A DNA stretch of 64,000 nt, taken from Membranipora membranacea (lineage: Eukaryota > Bryozoa > Gymnolaemata > Cheilostomatida > Membraniporidae). The translations under genes and the position numbers were made by a program. Shown here one piece after another: positions 56,201 through 64,000 of this stretch. The first letter of the stretch is position 1; every line of letters starts with the position of its first letter. A model generated the notes under the pieces. The model was given only the letters and a program-made list of their open reading frames with translations, made no database searches and was not told the origin of the DNA. The stretch lies in NCBI GenBank assembly GCA_914767715.1, contig OU612069.1:8866001-8930000 (forward strand), written 5' to 3'.

Positions 56201-58702
56201 CTTGCTATGATTGGTTATACTGTATACCAGCGTCCAGATGCTAGATTCTCTCTAGCCTTTGTCGATATGATTGTACCACATAGCTTCTCAGCTCAACAAG
56301 TAAGTAGCTTCCTTTAAATCTATAGTAGCACCTCCCCATATTTTGGTATCATTTTGAAGGTCTCAGGCTAATTAAGAGCACTGCGGCAATCTTTTAAAAA
56401 GACTATTAGCTTTACTGGAAAGAAAATTCTTCTCAACTTTTCTCAACCGCTTAAGTTGCCATCACTTTATCACTCCATAGCATATAAATGTGTAGGAAAT
56501 GCTCCACTTACAGAGCATCTTCTTCTGAAGTTGGGAAATATCTTTGAATTATATGTTAATTGGCATGTGATTCGAAATATTTCTTAAGCTAAGCATATGT
56601 CTTAGCCAAAAAGCGATACTATAGCTTTAATATGCTTGCGTATGTATCATGATGATTGTCCGTCACACTGAGGCAATAGAATTGTCTGTTTCAGTTTATT
56701 TGTACATTCGGTATGATGAGAATGATAAAATTGAATGTGTACATTAATTAATATATGGACTAGGAAAGGTTAAGATTGTATGTTGTTAAAATAAGACAAT
56801 AAAGTTGGAAAAAATGATTTGGCACGTTTTTGAGTGCTGCAGGTCTTGGGTCGGAAAATAGTGTGTAGAGGAGAGGATGTTCTGTTGATGTTTTGTATTA
56901 CTCTACTGAAAAGTGGATGCTCTGGATCACTCGCTATCTTATTAAAATGTCTCTTGCTCAGGTCAAAAATAAAATCAGATAAGGTTGAAAAAAGTCTCCC
57001 TTTTATATCAGAGAACATCAAAACTGATCATGCATATGTTATTTTAAACAGTGCCAGGAAATTGCCAAATTGACATAATTTAAATTTAGCCTTTTCTTAG
57101 TTTGGAAACTCAAGGACATTTCAATCAGTTGTGACGCTACAGTGCAAAGATAACCAACCTGAACTGATTGGTTACATATCGCAAAGTTGTATGACCATAA
57201 ACATATAAATATATTAATATGTTTATGGGAACGACCCAAAAATGTTTTTTATTCTTTAGTTTACATGATGTTATAATTGGAGCGCTCAACGCTCGCCCGC
57301 CGCTCGCCTTCCCCCGCATCATATCCACCAAATTTCTGATACGAAAAAAAAACGGCATTGTTATCTTAAGTTATGGTCATCAATATTACAAATAAATATT
57401 ATGTTAGTAAATATTTTAGTGATATTTTCATTTATGGCTAATTGTGCCACTATAAGCTTGATAGTTAATTACAATTAATCAATTACAATTAATCAATTAC
57501 AGTTAATCAATTACAATAAATCAATTACAATAAATCAATTACAATAAATCAATTACAATAATTAATTACAATAATTAATTACAGGCATCATCACAAAACC
57601 CCTTTGCGGAAAAAAACCTGAATAAAAACCTAATAATATCAATGCCTTCTTATTGTATCTTTTTTGTTATTATTTTCACATGGTCTTATTTGCTTCTTGC
57701 ATCGATCAGTGCTAAATTAAGTTCATAATAAAATATATCTTGTAGGCATTTTATGGGATCGTCGCTTTTGAGAGTTGTGGTTTGCTGTTTGGCTGGAAGA
57801 TCTTTAATCACGCCTGTCACCTAACAGGACTACTGTCTGGATAGTAAGTTTGAAGATCAATTAACATCCTTAGAGATCGAAAGTTAGCTAGAGTTTAGCT
57901 CAGCTTGTTTGTGAATGACTTAAAGGGCAACCAGGGTTTCAAACAACTTCTCATTAATGGCAATTGATTAATAGCAGATTGCACCTTCTGCATGGGGAAA
58001 AGGACAAAATATAATTCCGATGATTATTCAGCCAGAATTCTTGTGAAACATTCTTTCCATCAGGTACTCAAACTCAGCTAAAAGAGAATACCACATAGCG
58101 GTTTCCTGTTCCTGTTACTATTTAGCCTGTGCTCTATAATTATTACAGCAAAGTCTTGGAACCTCCCCTAGACTGAAGTGTTACCCAGCTTAGAGTCAGC
58201 AACTACTTTGAGTTTTGCATCGCGTAATGCACAAAGCTGATGCTGCCCAGCACATTATTTGCTACCCATTAATGCATTGCTGCGAAACCTTGGTTGCCCT
58301 TTAAAGGGCAACCAGGGTTTCGCAGCAATGCATAAATGGGTAGGAAAGGATGTGCTACGCAGCATCAGCTTTGTGCATGACGCCATGCAAAACTCAAAGT
58401 AGTTGCTTACTCTAAGCTGAGTTACACTTCAGTTTATGGAAGGTTCAAAGACATTGCTGTTATAATGATAGAGCACAGGCTAAATATAACAGGAACAGGA
58501 AACTGCTCTGTGTGGTTCCATATTGAGTATTTTGCCAAAACCTACTGATAAGTAGAAACTATATTCAGCAGAGTCTCTGTGGCCAAGATAGCTAAATTTG
58601 AATTCTATTTTCAAGCCTGAAGGGCACTGTTTGGCTGCTGTCAACAACCATAGTATCCTAGTTATGATTTTATTTTGCAGTGGCCTCGCTCAGACTACCT
58701 AG
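47212..58702 (+). CDS. PARL: PARL-type mitochondrial rhomboid protease, 9 exons, 279 aa
   Basis: Exons: 47212-47342, 48742-48805, 49520-49588, 50013-50139, 51910-52053, 55240-55313, 56189-56299, 57746-57843, 58681-58702; all are GT-AG and in phase. PARL is an intramembrane serine protease of the inner mitochondrial membrane (PINK1/PGAM5-type substrates in other animals). The N-terminus (SMLNRFMLQG, RACGRCFKTIRHCSSSG) is basic and Ser/Arg-rich like a mitochondrial presequence. Rhomboid features: HYNYLHLAMNMYVL (HxxxN, residues 150-154), LTGGLAACLGAF, the active-site GASG with Ser204 at the exon 6/7 junction (56189-56191), and FGWKIFNHACHLTGLLSG with His265, giving the Ser/His dyad. PARL carries an extra N-terminal span, here LLIGPASFTALVGTSIHF. 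Oddity: the model ends YGLAQTT-stop right after the last span, lacking the roughly 25-residue tail usual in PARL. Introns are packed with MITEs. Confidence 0.92.
47425..47792. mobile_element. TTAA-flanked MITE, family F copy 3
   Basis: The left end is TTAAACTACTGCTGCCACTC and the right end is GTGTGGCAGCAGTAGTTTAA. Sub-terminal GAATTCAGTATAGCTCCAAG pairs with the inverted GAGCTGTACAGAATTC. It lies about 80 bp into PARL intron 1. Confidence 0.8.
48087..48170 (+). repeat. 21-bp minisatellite, four copies
   Basis: The unit is GCATTACTACATTACATTATT, with one or two base changes in the later copies. It lies in PARL intron 1. Confidence 0.85.
48403..48711. mobile_element. TTAA-flanked MITE, family I copy 1
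   Basis: The left end is TTAAAGGGCAACCAAGGTTT and the right end is GCATTGCTGCAAAACCCTTTAA. The interior GAACCCCATACAGCAATTTCC and CTGTTCCTGTTATATCTAGC relates it to copies at 52631 and 57920. It ends only about 30 bp before the PARL exon 2 acceptor. Confidence 0.75.
50160..50457. mobile_element. MITE, family C copy 3
   Basis: It starts AAGGGTCAGTCCTATTAG, shortly after the PARL exon 4 donor, and ends CTAGTAGCACTGACACC at a TTAA. Shared interior words include CACTATGATCCACTATGATC and GACTTTGCAGCAGTTATACT. Confidence 0.75.
50458..51264. mobile_element. TTAA-flanked fold-back element, family H (807 bp)
   Basis: The left end is TTAAAGGCTGATAGACAAGG then AATGTGTTCAGAGCATAATGG. The right end is CCATTATGCTCTGAACATAT then TCCTTGTCTATCAATCTTAA. 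It begins exactly where the C element ends, sharing the TTAA. The central part holds no coding sequence. Confidence 0.75.
51448..51653. mobile_element. MITE, family E copy 3
   Basis: In opposite orientation to copy 1, it shares TTTCTTGTATTGCACTTCC, ACCATCAATAATTCAA and GTAACTGTGTGACTATGACA, ending GGGTAGCCTTTAA. The left terminus is not preserved. Confidence 0.65.
51687..51880. mobile_element. MITE, family D copy 2
   Basis: The ends are GTGATATACTATTGCGTGTA and TAACGATCAGAGATACTCAT with AACAGTGTA. It ends about 30 bp upstream of the PARL exon 5 acceptor, so it supplies part of the branch-point region. Confidence 0.75.
52115..54943. mobile_element. Giant TTAA-flanked fold-back, family G copy 2 (2.8 kb)
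   Basis: The left end is TTAAAGCTATAGTAGCGCCT and the right end is GTAGGCGCTACTATAGCTTTAA. Inverted pairs continue inwards: CTCAGTCTAATTAAGAGCAC / GTGCTCTTAATTAGACTGAG; CAGTGACGCGACGTCACTGC / GCAGTGACGTTGTGTCACTG; AAGACCTTCTTATTTC / GGTGTTTTATTCTTAC; CTCAGAACACTTAGTCTTTG / CAAAGACTCAGTGTTCTGAG. The arms are over 1 kb each, and an I-family MITE is nested in the left arm. It fills most of PARL intron 5. Confidence 0.8.
52631..53015. mobile_element. TTAA-flanked MITE, family I copy 2, nested in the giant G element
   Basis: The left end is TTAAAGGGCAACCAAGGTTT and the right end is GAAACCTTGGTTGCCCTTTAA. The interior has CAGCATCAGCTTCGTGCATT and GAACAGGAAACTGCTATGTG. It is a clean, complete element with TTAA at both edges. 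Confidence 0.85.
55546..55700 (+). mobile_element. tRNA-derived SINE, family 2
   Basis: The head is GATGGCGCAATCGGCTAGCG. The B box is damaged (GTGGGTTCCCATTGGG), followed by the tail CAGTCCCCAGCACCCTCGGG. The upstream words GAGTAGTGAATAGCGG and GCGCCATCAACCCATTCTC are shared with the copy at 21.3 kb. It lies in PARL intron 6. Confidence 0.7.
56314..56630. mobile_element. TTAA-flanked MITE, family G copy 3
   Basis: The left end is TTAAATCTATAGTAGCACCT and the right end is GCGATACTATAGCTTTAA. The interior has GGTCTCAGGCTAATTAAGAG. It begins about 14 bp after the PARL exon 7 donor. Confidence 0.75.
57465..57582 (+). repeat. 14-bp minisatellite in PARL intron 7
   Basis: Repeats of about 14 bp (ATCAATTACAATAA and close variants) in roughly eight copies, ending about 160 bp before exon 8. 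Confidence 0.85.
57920..58304. mobile_element. TTAA-flanked MITE, family I copy 3
   Basis: The left end is TTAAAGGGCAACCAGGGTTT and the right end is GAAACCTTGGTTGCCCTTTAA. The last TTAA (58301-58304) is shared with the next copy. It lies in the last PARL intron. Confidence 0.85.
58301..58530. mobile_element. Family I copy 4, truncated
   Basis: It starts TTAAAGGGCAACCAGGGTTT directly at the end of copy 3 and runs through GCAGCATCAGCTTTGTGCAT to GGAACAGGAAACTGCTCTGT. It then loses similarity, so the right terminus is missing. Confidence 0.7.
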
Positions 58703-59515
58703 GTGAAAGTGAGGAGACAACCTGGGCAATCGATCACCTGGCGGGATAACCTGGAGAACATAGTGACAAAAAAAATTGAAATATAAATTTATCTCGTTTA
58801 CAAAGACTGTTTTACCCACCCAATAGAAGTCGCCAATTGTACAATCTATGACTCTTATCTCGTCAACTTCATGGAAATCGTGGTAGTAAGCTATTCAAAT
58901 GCTCACGATACCCATCATCATAACAGGCCGGTGCCTTGGCGGCTGACCTGTCTCCATCCTGAATTCAATGAATATGTCCTTATAATACGAAAAGTATGTA
59001 TCTACCATCAATTAAGGGGACATTCAGCTCAGGAAAAAAAATATTTCATTTAAACCAACTTCAAAAGCTTAGCAAAATTATCAATATTTTTTTGGGCACG
59101 CTGTCTGGGTCTGGTCCCCACCCCACCCAGACAGCATACCCAAGCTAATTGTTTGAGATGATAATATAACTAACTTATCACCATTTCATTTCCTGGATGC
59201 ATCAATCCATGCTTTTGGTTTCATCCATGTTTTTGAAAGTTAATTTTATGTTTTTAACACACTTGAGAGGTTGCAACCTCAGCGGATCCTCAATGAGTTT
59301 TTTATATACACATCAATCCTCTGAGGATCAGCTGAGGCTGTTAGTAATGTGATGTCATGCATACCACTCTGCACTTTGAGGTTGCAACCGCTGATCGAAC
59401 CTCTGAGGATCAGCTGAGGCTGCTGTCAGCATATATATTAACAATGGTGACGTTGTGCAAACCTGTGAGGTTTGTTTTGGCTATTAGTATTCGGACAAGT
59501 ATCCGAGTTATCTGT

Positions 59516-59642
59516 AGATCAAGTTTGATCCATTTTGCCAGCGTTGGAATTGCCCCCCCCCTTTTACTTCCGCGTGTCAGTAGAGGGTGGGGGCAATTCC
59601 AATGCTGCTAAAATGTAAAATGGATCAAAGTTGATCAAGTTA
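59516..59642. mobile_element. Palindromic MITE, family J copy 2
   Basis: The left arm is AGATCAAGTTTGATCCATTT then TGCCAGCGTTGGAATTGCC. The right arm is GGCAATTCCAATGCTGCTAA then AATGGATCAAAGTTGATC. A C-run and TGTCAGTAGAG lie at the centre. Confidence 0.75.
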
Positions 59643-60087
59643 TCTGCCGCGTTATCAAGTTATCACCGTGTTATGACCAACTTTGATGATGGCCATAAAA
59701 CAGCTCTAGTTTGGCTTTTTGTGATTTTACTAATGTAATGTCACAAATTTTGTAACATCTGCCAGTAGAATCATTCAACCTGCCTGTTAATATGAGCGAG
59801 GTAGTGTATTTCTCTCAACCCCGTGCCTCTATTCGTTTGTTTTGTTATTTTGTTGAAGTTACATATCCTTTCAATTTCTCTTTGATTGAGTAATAATATC
59901 TAGCTGAAACTGAATAACATTTTGCTCAGATTTAAGACTGTTCTCGAAGATACGACAAAGATGGTCATTACTAAAGACACCTATTATAGTATAGGTTGGT
60001 CTTCGTCTACGTCGTTCTCCTGTTTTCACTATTGTCACACCATAATCATAAGTATTTATATGTTTATGGGTAACACACTCATAGTAG

Positions 60088-60184
60088 AGATCAAGTTTGA
60101 TCCATTTTTCCAGCGTTGGAATGCCCCCCCCCCCCCCCTACTGACGTGGCATGTTAGTAGAGAGGGGAGGGCAATTCCAACGAG
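60088..60184. mobile_element. Family J copy 3, right end lost
   Basis: It starts AGATCAAGTTTGATCCATTT, then CCAGCGTTGGAATG, a C-run and TTAGTAGAGAGGGG. The right arm breaks off after GGCAATTCCAACG. Confidence 0.65.
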
Positions 60185-60830
60185 GAGTGTCACAGTATTT
60201 GCGGACGAAACAGTTTGCAACTTTGCACAGGCTTGAAATTGCCAAATTTAAAGCCAGCAAACATTTGCTCTCCACCTTAACTCAATAAGCTAACTGAGTC
60301 ACCTTAAACAAGTGGGCCCAATTTTAGGTATTTTGTTCCCCTCAATGGTATGTTATAATATAATAATATACACTTTATTTACTATTCAGTGCCCCTTTTG
60401 TGATATGATTTTGATTTTGCATGATACAGCTTATCTATTTAGATAGATGTATATGTTATATATAATATATATTAATGTATGTATAATATATCATATAGTT
60501 TATATATTATGATAGATGCCAGGTAGGAGATTTACTTTGTGAATCTTTGATTTCCATGCCGGCCTCTTCCATACTCTTCAACGCAGGCAACAGTTATGAT
60601 ACCCACTTTCATCGTCTTTTTTACAACAGACAGATGAGGGGACAAAATCTTTGTCTCAATCAAACATTTTTTTTAAATGCGCTCATGTAGTTGGTGACTC
60701 AATTTATTGGATACAAATAATATTGCAATTATTAATAGACAACTTCTAAAGACTAAAATTCTGAGGACACATAAAAACAATCAAGCACCAAATGACCAGT
60801 CTACATTCTCAATTAACTTTGGTCACATAA

Positions 60831-60942
60831 AGATCAAGTTTGGTCCATTTTGTCAGTGTTGAGTTACCCACTCTACGGACACACTGCAGTCGAGGGGGGC
60901 AACTCCAAATCTGACAAAATGGATAAAACTTGATCTAGGTCA
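60831..60942. mobile_element. Family J copy 4
   Basis: The left arm is AGATCAAGTTTGGTCCATTT then TGTCAGTGTTGAGTT. The right arm is AACTCCAAATCTGACAAAAT then GGATAAAACTTGATCT. More diverged than copies 1 and 2. Confidence 0.65.
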
Positions 60943-61674
60943 CACAAAGTACAGCGATCACTTCATCTAAAGAAAACAGTGGTTTGAGTGCGTAACTGAT
61001 ATGATGGTGTGCGTTTGTGTGCCACCCGCATCCCAATCAACACACTTTTGAAACTCAGTCAATAGCAGGTACTGTAGCTGTAATTCTGTTTAGTTCGTTA
61101 GTATGCTGATATGAGTAGGAGGCGTAAGTGACAGCTGACAGATTGATTTTTTTATTTCTGGTAGCAGATGTATTCTAGCAGGCAGCAGCAGGTGCCTCTG
61201 TGTCATACAAGATGAATATAAATATCTGAAATAGGAGCAAAACATTTATCTATCACAATCATATAGCAAAAGGTTGATATACAGACAGTTGTGTGGGCAA
61301 ATATATTTTGAGTTGCTTCCTATCGGAGTTGCCTACTGGATTTAGAAGAGAAGATAAATCCATATAATGGTGATATATCATCAGAGAGTTTGGGTCCCAA
61401 ACTCTCAGATATCATGTCAATATTTATTCAGGGAGAATGGGACCATCTCACTCTATATACGATTATGTCAGCAAGATCAGCTTTCTGGTACACAGGCTTT
61501 AACTTCTTGCATACAGGCTATAAGTGCTGTAAGGAACAGAGATTTTATGGCTTCGGAAAAACAGAATATTGATATGAAATATTTGTTTTGATGAACCGTA
61601 CAACAAGAACATATCTCAGAGTTTATGATATTGGCAAGAACTGTCTTCGATCATTAGATGATTTTAGCAAACCG

Positions 61675-61885
61675 ATCATGTGATATACTATTGCATGTAC
61701 ATCTCTGATCGATAGAGAGTGAATTATTTCACTTAGCATGAGTACCATCACTAGGAATTTGGCGTGACGACCCGAGCTCAGTTTTACTAATTAGAGGGGG
61801 GGGGGGCTACATGTTAGGAACTCATACTAAATTGACTCTAACGATCAGAGATACACATGATAATAGCGTAGTCTCGATGTTAGTA
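61675..61885. mobile_element. MITE, family D copy 3
   Basis: The left end is GTGATATACTATTGCATGTA then CATCTCTGATCGATAGAG. The right end is CTAACGATCAGAGATACACA then TGATAATAGCGTAG. A G-run interrupts the middle. Confidence 0.75.
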
Positions 61886-61947
61886 TGTGATCTTTGTACC
61901 TTTGTGGCAGATAGTGAAAGAATTGTTCTAGCTCTGCCCGTAAGTTA

Positions 61948-62777
61948 TTACGGAACGCCGAATGGCACCACTAAATCCTCTTTATGATGTATAACTACTT
62001 TATCCATACATTGCGCTGTTTTCTGAGCGGCCTGAGTTACCTGTAAACAAAACAATATATATATATATAATAATATTAGTAAATAATAAATATATATATA
62101 ATAATAAAAAAATGTAATAATTATATTTGATAATATGTAATATAATATATATAATAGAAGAAAATTTAATATTGGACAGTAGTTAGGAAGAGGTTTGTTT
62201 CGTTAGTCCGATGATAATCCTCATCAAGCATTTAGCAGTTTTCTGCAGAAGATAACCAAAAGCGTACTGCTTTTATTCAACATCCAGTATGAAGAAAGGC
62301 TGATGTTAAAAATCTTCTTTGGATAAATCTGAGTAATTGCATATACCGTAAACCATATAAAAATATTATTAATTATCAGCTTCTTTCAGCAAAATATTGA
62401 AGGAATCTAATTCCCATGCTTTTCGCAATCATGTTTTGACTTTAAACAGATCATAAAATGAAAAATAAAAATCACTTGGGAGTCAAACAATTCATTACCT
62501 GTACGTATGTATGTATGTATGTATGTAGGCCTTCTGTTTTGAATTCTCTACTTTTGAATTACCCAGGCCAGTAGTTCTAGGGGAGGCAGTGCCTCTAATT
62601 TGAATGCTTAATAAAGTGGCAAAAAATACACTACACCCCTGTCACCTAATGGAAGGCACACTTACCAGGTCGAGATCTGATGGAGGTATCGAAGGCTGAG
62701 ACAATACACTGTAAGGATTAGTTCTGCCATATCCTAGTCTAGGTTCAGTAACTATCGTCACCCTGTTTAGTTTAGCT
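61948..62777 (-). CDS. C-terminal two exons of an unrecognised gene (5' part beyond the right edge)
   Basis: The penultimate exon (62777-62666) lies between the acceptor TTTTGATTGTAG and a GTAAGT donor. It encodes AKLNRVTIVTEPRLGYGRTN then PYSVLSQPSIPPSDLDL. The last exon (62040-61948) follows TTTGTTTACAG and encodes VTQAAQKTAQCMDKVVIHHK then EDLVVPFGVP before a TAA. The junction is phase 0 and both splice sites are strong, so these are very likely real coding exons. I do not recognise the family; nothing suggests a signal peptide or membrane span in this part. Upstream exons were not found in 62.8-64.0 kb. The gene converges on PARL. Confidence 0.65.
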
Positions 62778-64000
62778 CTACAATCAAAAGGGGTATAGAA
62801 CTTTTTGTTTAGTATACAATTGATTGATTGATTTTATTTCTATCACTAACATCATATAGGTTGTGAAAGAAAGGTGATAAATACTGTATATGCCTATGAT
62901 ATGAAAAACGTATACCTATGAACCTATAACGTATAACATACATGGCTTGAAGTATCTGTGGCTGGTTAAAATAATTCATAGTCATTCAGACAAGGAATGC
63001 ACAACCCTATTAAGCTGTGAAGTGAACTGCCTGATTGCAACAATCTAGAAGGGGCTGGCAATACAATTCTCATCGGGAATTCTCTTAGTGAGATCAAGGA
63101 GTAAGAGTCTCCAACTCCTTGATCAGGATTGTCAGAGGTATATATTGCCCATCAGGTGATATTACAGATTTTATTAGGGTTTGTCACTCTATCAGAGGGT
63201 TGTGTGGCGAAAATTGACATGTATAAAATTGCTTATCCTTTGTTTGGAGCGGAATTCCTTTGATAGGGAAATGGTACTACCAGTGACCCAGGTATATTTT
63301 AAGCAATTCAACTTGTGGGTATCATGCTGGTGTAATTCCATCTCACCAATCTATACAAGGTTCATCACATGAGGTGTACATAAAAATGTCAAAGTGAAGT
63401 CAATAGTGAGAACCACATCCTATGTATTAAAATCGCTAAAACTTCCACAAGCTGGCCTTATAATTCAGAATAACCATCAAATCAGTTCAGACCTTGAACA
63501 CTTCAAGACCTGATAGGTACAAGCAACCTAGGTGGGTGTTGGTACCAAAAAATTTCTCGGTATTGAAAATGACGGACAAACTGGGTTTAAAATGATAAAG
63601 ACCCTTGCATAATAATGTATTATGTAGCAAGGGGGATAATAAAAGAATTTTAACGCCAAATCATGAGGGATGTAATTCTTCGTGTTCATAAAAAATATGG
63701 AAAAAAAATCCATTCTGCACTATTACCAGGTACAAAGGAGTGTTATTGAATCAATTGTCTCTAACCATAATTCTGAATGTTCGAAGAACAACTGTCGCAG
63801 TCAAGGTAAAATAAGAAGCTTTGCAACTCCTTTTTACACTACTTTTAAAGAGAAATTAATTATTTAAAAAATTCTACGCTTTCAACAAGTGCAGAGGATT
63901 CTGTTACTTGATCCAAAAGGAATGAGTATCAAGCCTGAGTGTATGTATGTAGGTACGTGTTTGTATTGATCTCATTTTCTGAGCAATAAAAGTGTTTGTG
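62778..64000. other. Right flank, probably an intron of the right-edge gene
   Basis: AT-rich sequence without a recognisable exon. An inverted GATCAAGGAGT / ACTCCTTGATC pair lies at about 63092-63123. Open frames here are short and featureless. Confidence 0.4.

Larger units (their letters stand above)
58703..61947. other. Spacer between PARL and the right-edge gene
   Basis: It holds the 3' UTRs of both convergent genes and many short repeats. An inverted GCTGTCTGGGT / ACCCAGACAGC pair lies at about 59100-59136. Repeated GAGGATCAGCTGAGGCTG words lie at about 59323 and 59405, and a hairpin GATATCATCAGAGAGTTTGG / CCAAACTCTCAGATATC lies around 61375-61415. J and D elements are listed separately. 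No host exon was recognised. Confidence 0.45.

Noticed and set aside
59922-60236. 104-codon plus-strand frame
   Set aside because: Part of it is a J-family MITE with a homopolymer tract; the rest has no protein features.

Overview
This window is nuclear DNA from an animal: spliced genes with GT-AG introns, tRNA-derived SINEs, many fold-back MITEs, microsatellites and low gene density. The gene set (SLC36 transporters, an A-type cyclin, SMIM20/MITRAC7, PARL rhomboid) is metazoan. AT-richness, frequent short TAGGCCTA-like words and a TIR-like/TPR protein would fit a marine invertebrate. I cannot name the phylum from sequence alone.

Layout from left to right. (1) 2.8-4.3 kb, minus strand: the first two coding exons of an SLC36 amino-acid transporter whose remainder lies beyond the left edge. 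(2) 6.8-18.0 kb, plus strand: a complete ten-exon SLC36 paralogue, head to head with the first. (3) 18-27.9 kb: a repeat-rich desert holding a 260-bp tandem array, a non-LTR retrotransposon fragment, SINEs, an orphan TATA/CCAAT promoter-like block and a diverged 1.1-kb local duplication. (4) 27.9-30.1 kb, plus strand: a two-exon gene for a 670-residue protein with a predicted N-myristoylation signal, a TIR-like domain with a WCxxE motif and nine kinesin-light-chain-type TPRs. (5) 32.1-37.1 kb, minus strand: cyclin A in eight coding exons, with an upstream non-coding exon and a paired CCAAT promoter. (6) 38.4-39.5 kb: a perfect 42-bp-stem hairpin and an element with GGCTCAACGTGCCCC repeats. (7) 40.3-44.0 kb, plus strand: SMIM20/MITRAC7. 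(8) 47.2-58.7 kb, plus strand: a PARL-type mitochondrial rhomboid protease in nine exons. (9) 61.9-62.8 kb, minus strand: the last two exons of a gene I do not recognise, continuing beyond the right edge.

All exon models were made by eye from splice signals, reading phase and resemblance to known families. Every junction of the five complete models keeps phase. SMIM20 and PARL are adjacent, co-oriented and both act at the mitochondrial inner membrane. The SLC36 pair has identical exon-1/exon-2 and exon-2/exon-3 phases and an identical exon-2 length, so it arose by inverted duplication.

Introns and spacers are dominated by palindromic MITE families. Five unrelated families end exactly at TTAA, the target-site signature of piggyBac-type transposition. 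One copy is a 2.8-kb near-palindrome in a PARL intron with another MITE nested in it. The most interesting items are the TIR-like/TPR protein, the perfect hairpin, the TTAA-flanked MITE set, and the alternative starts of SMIM20.
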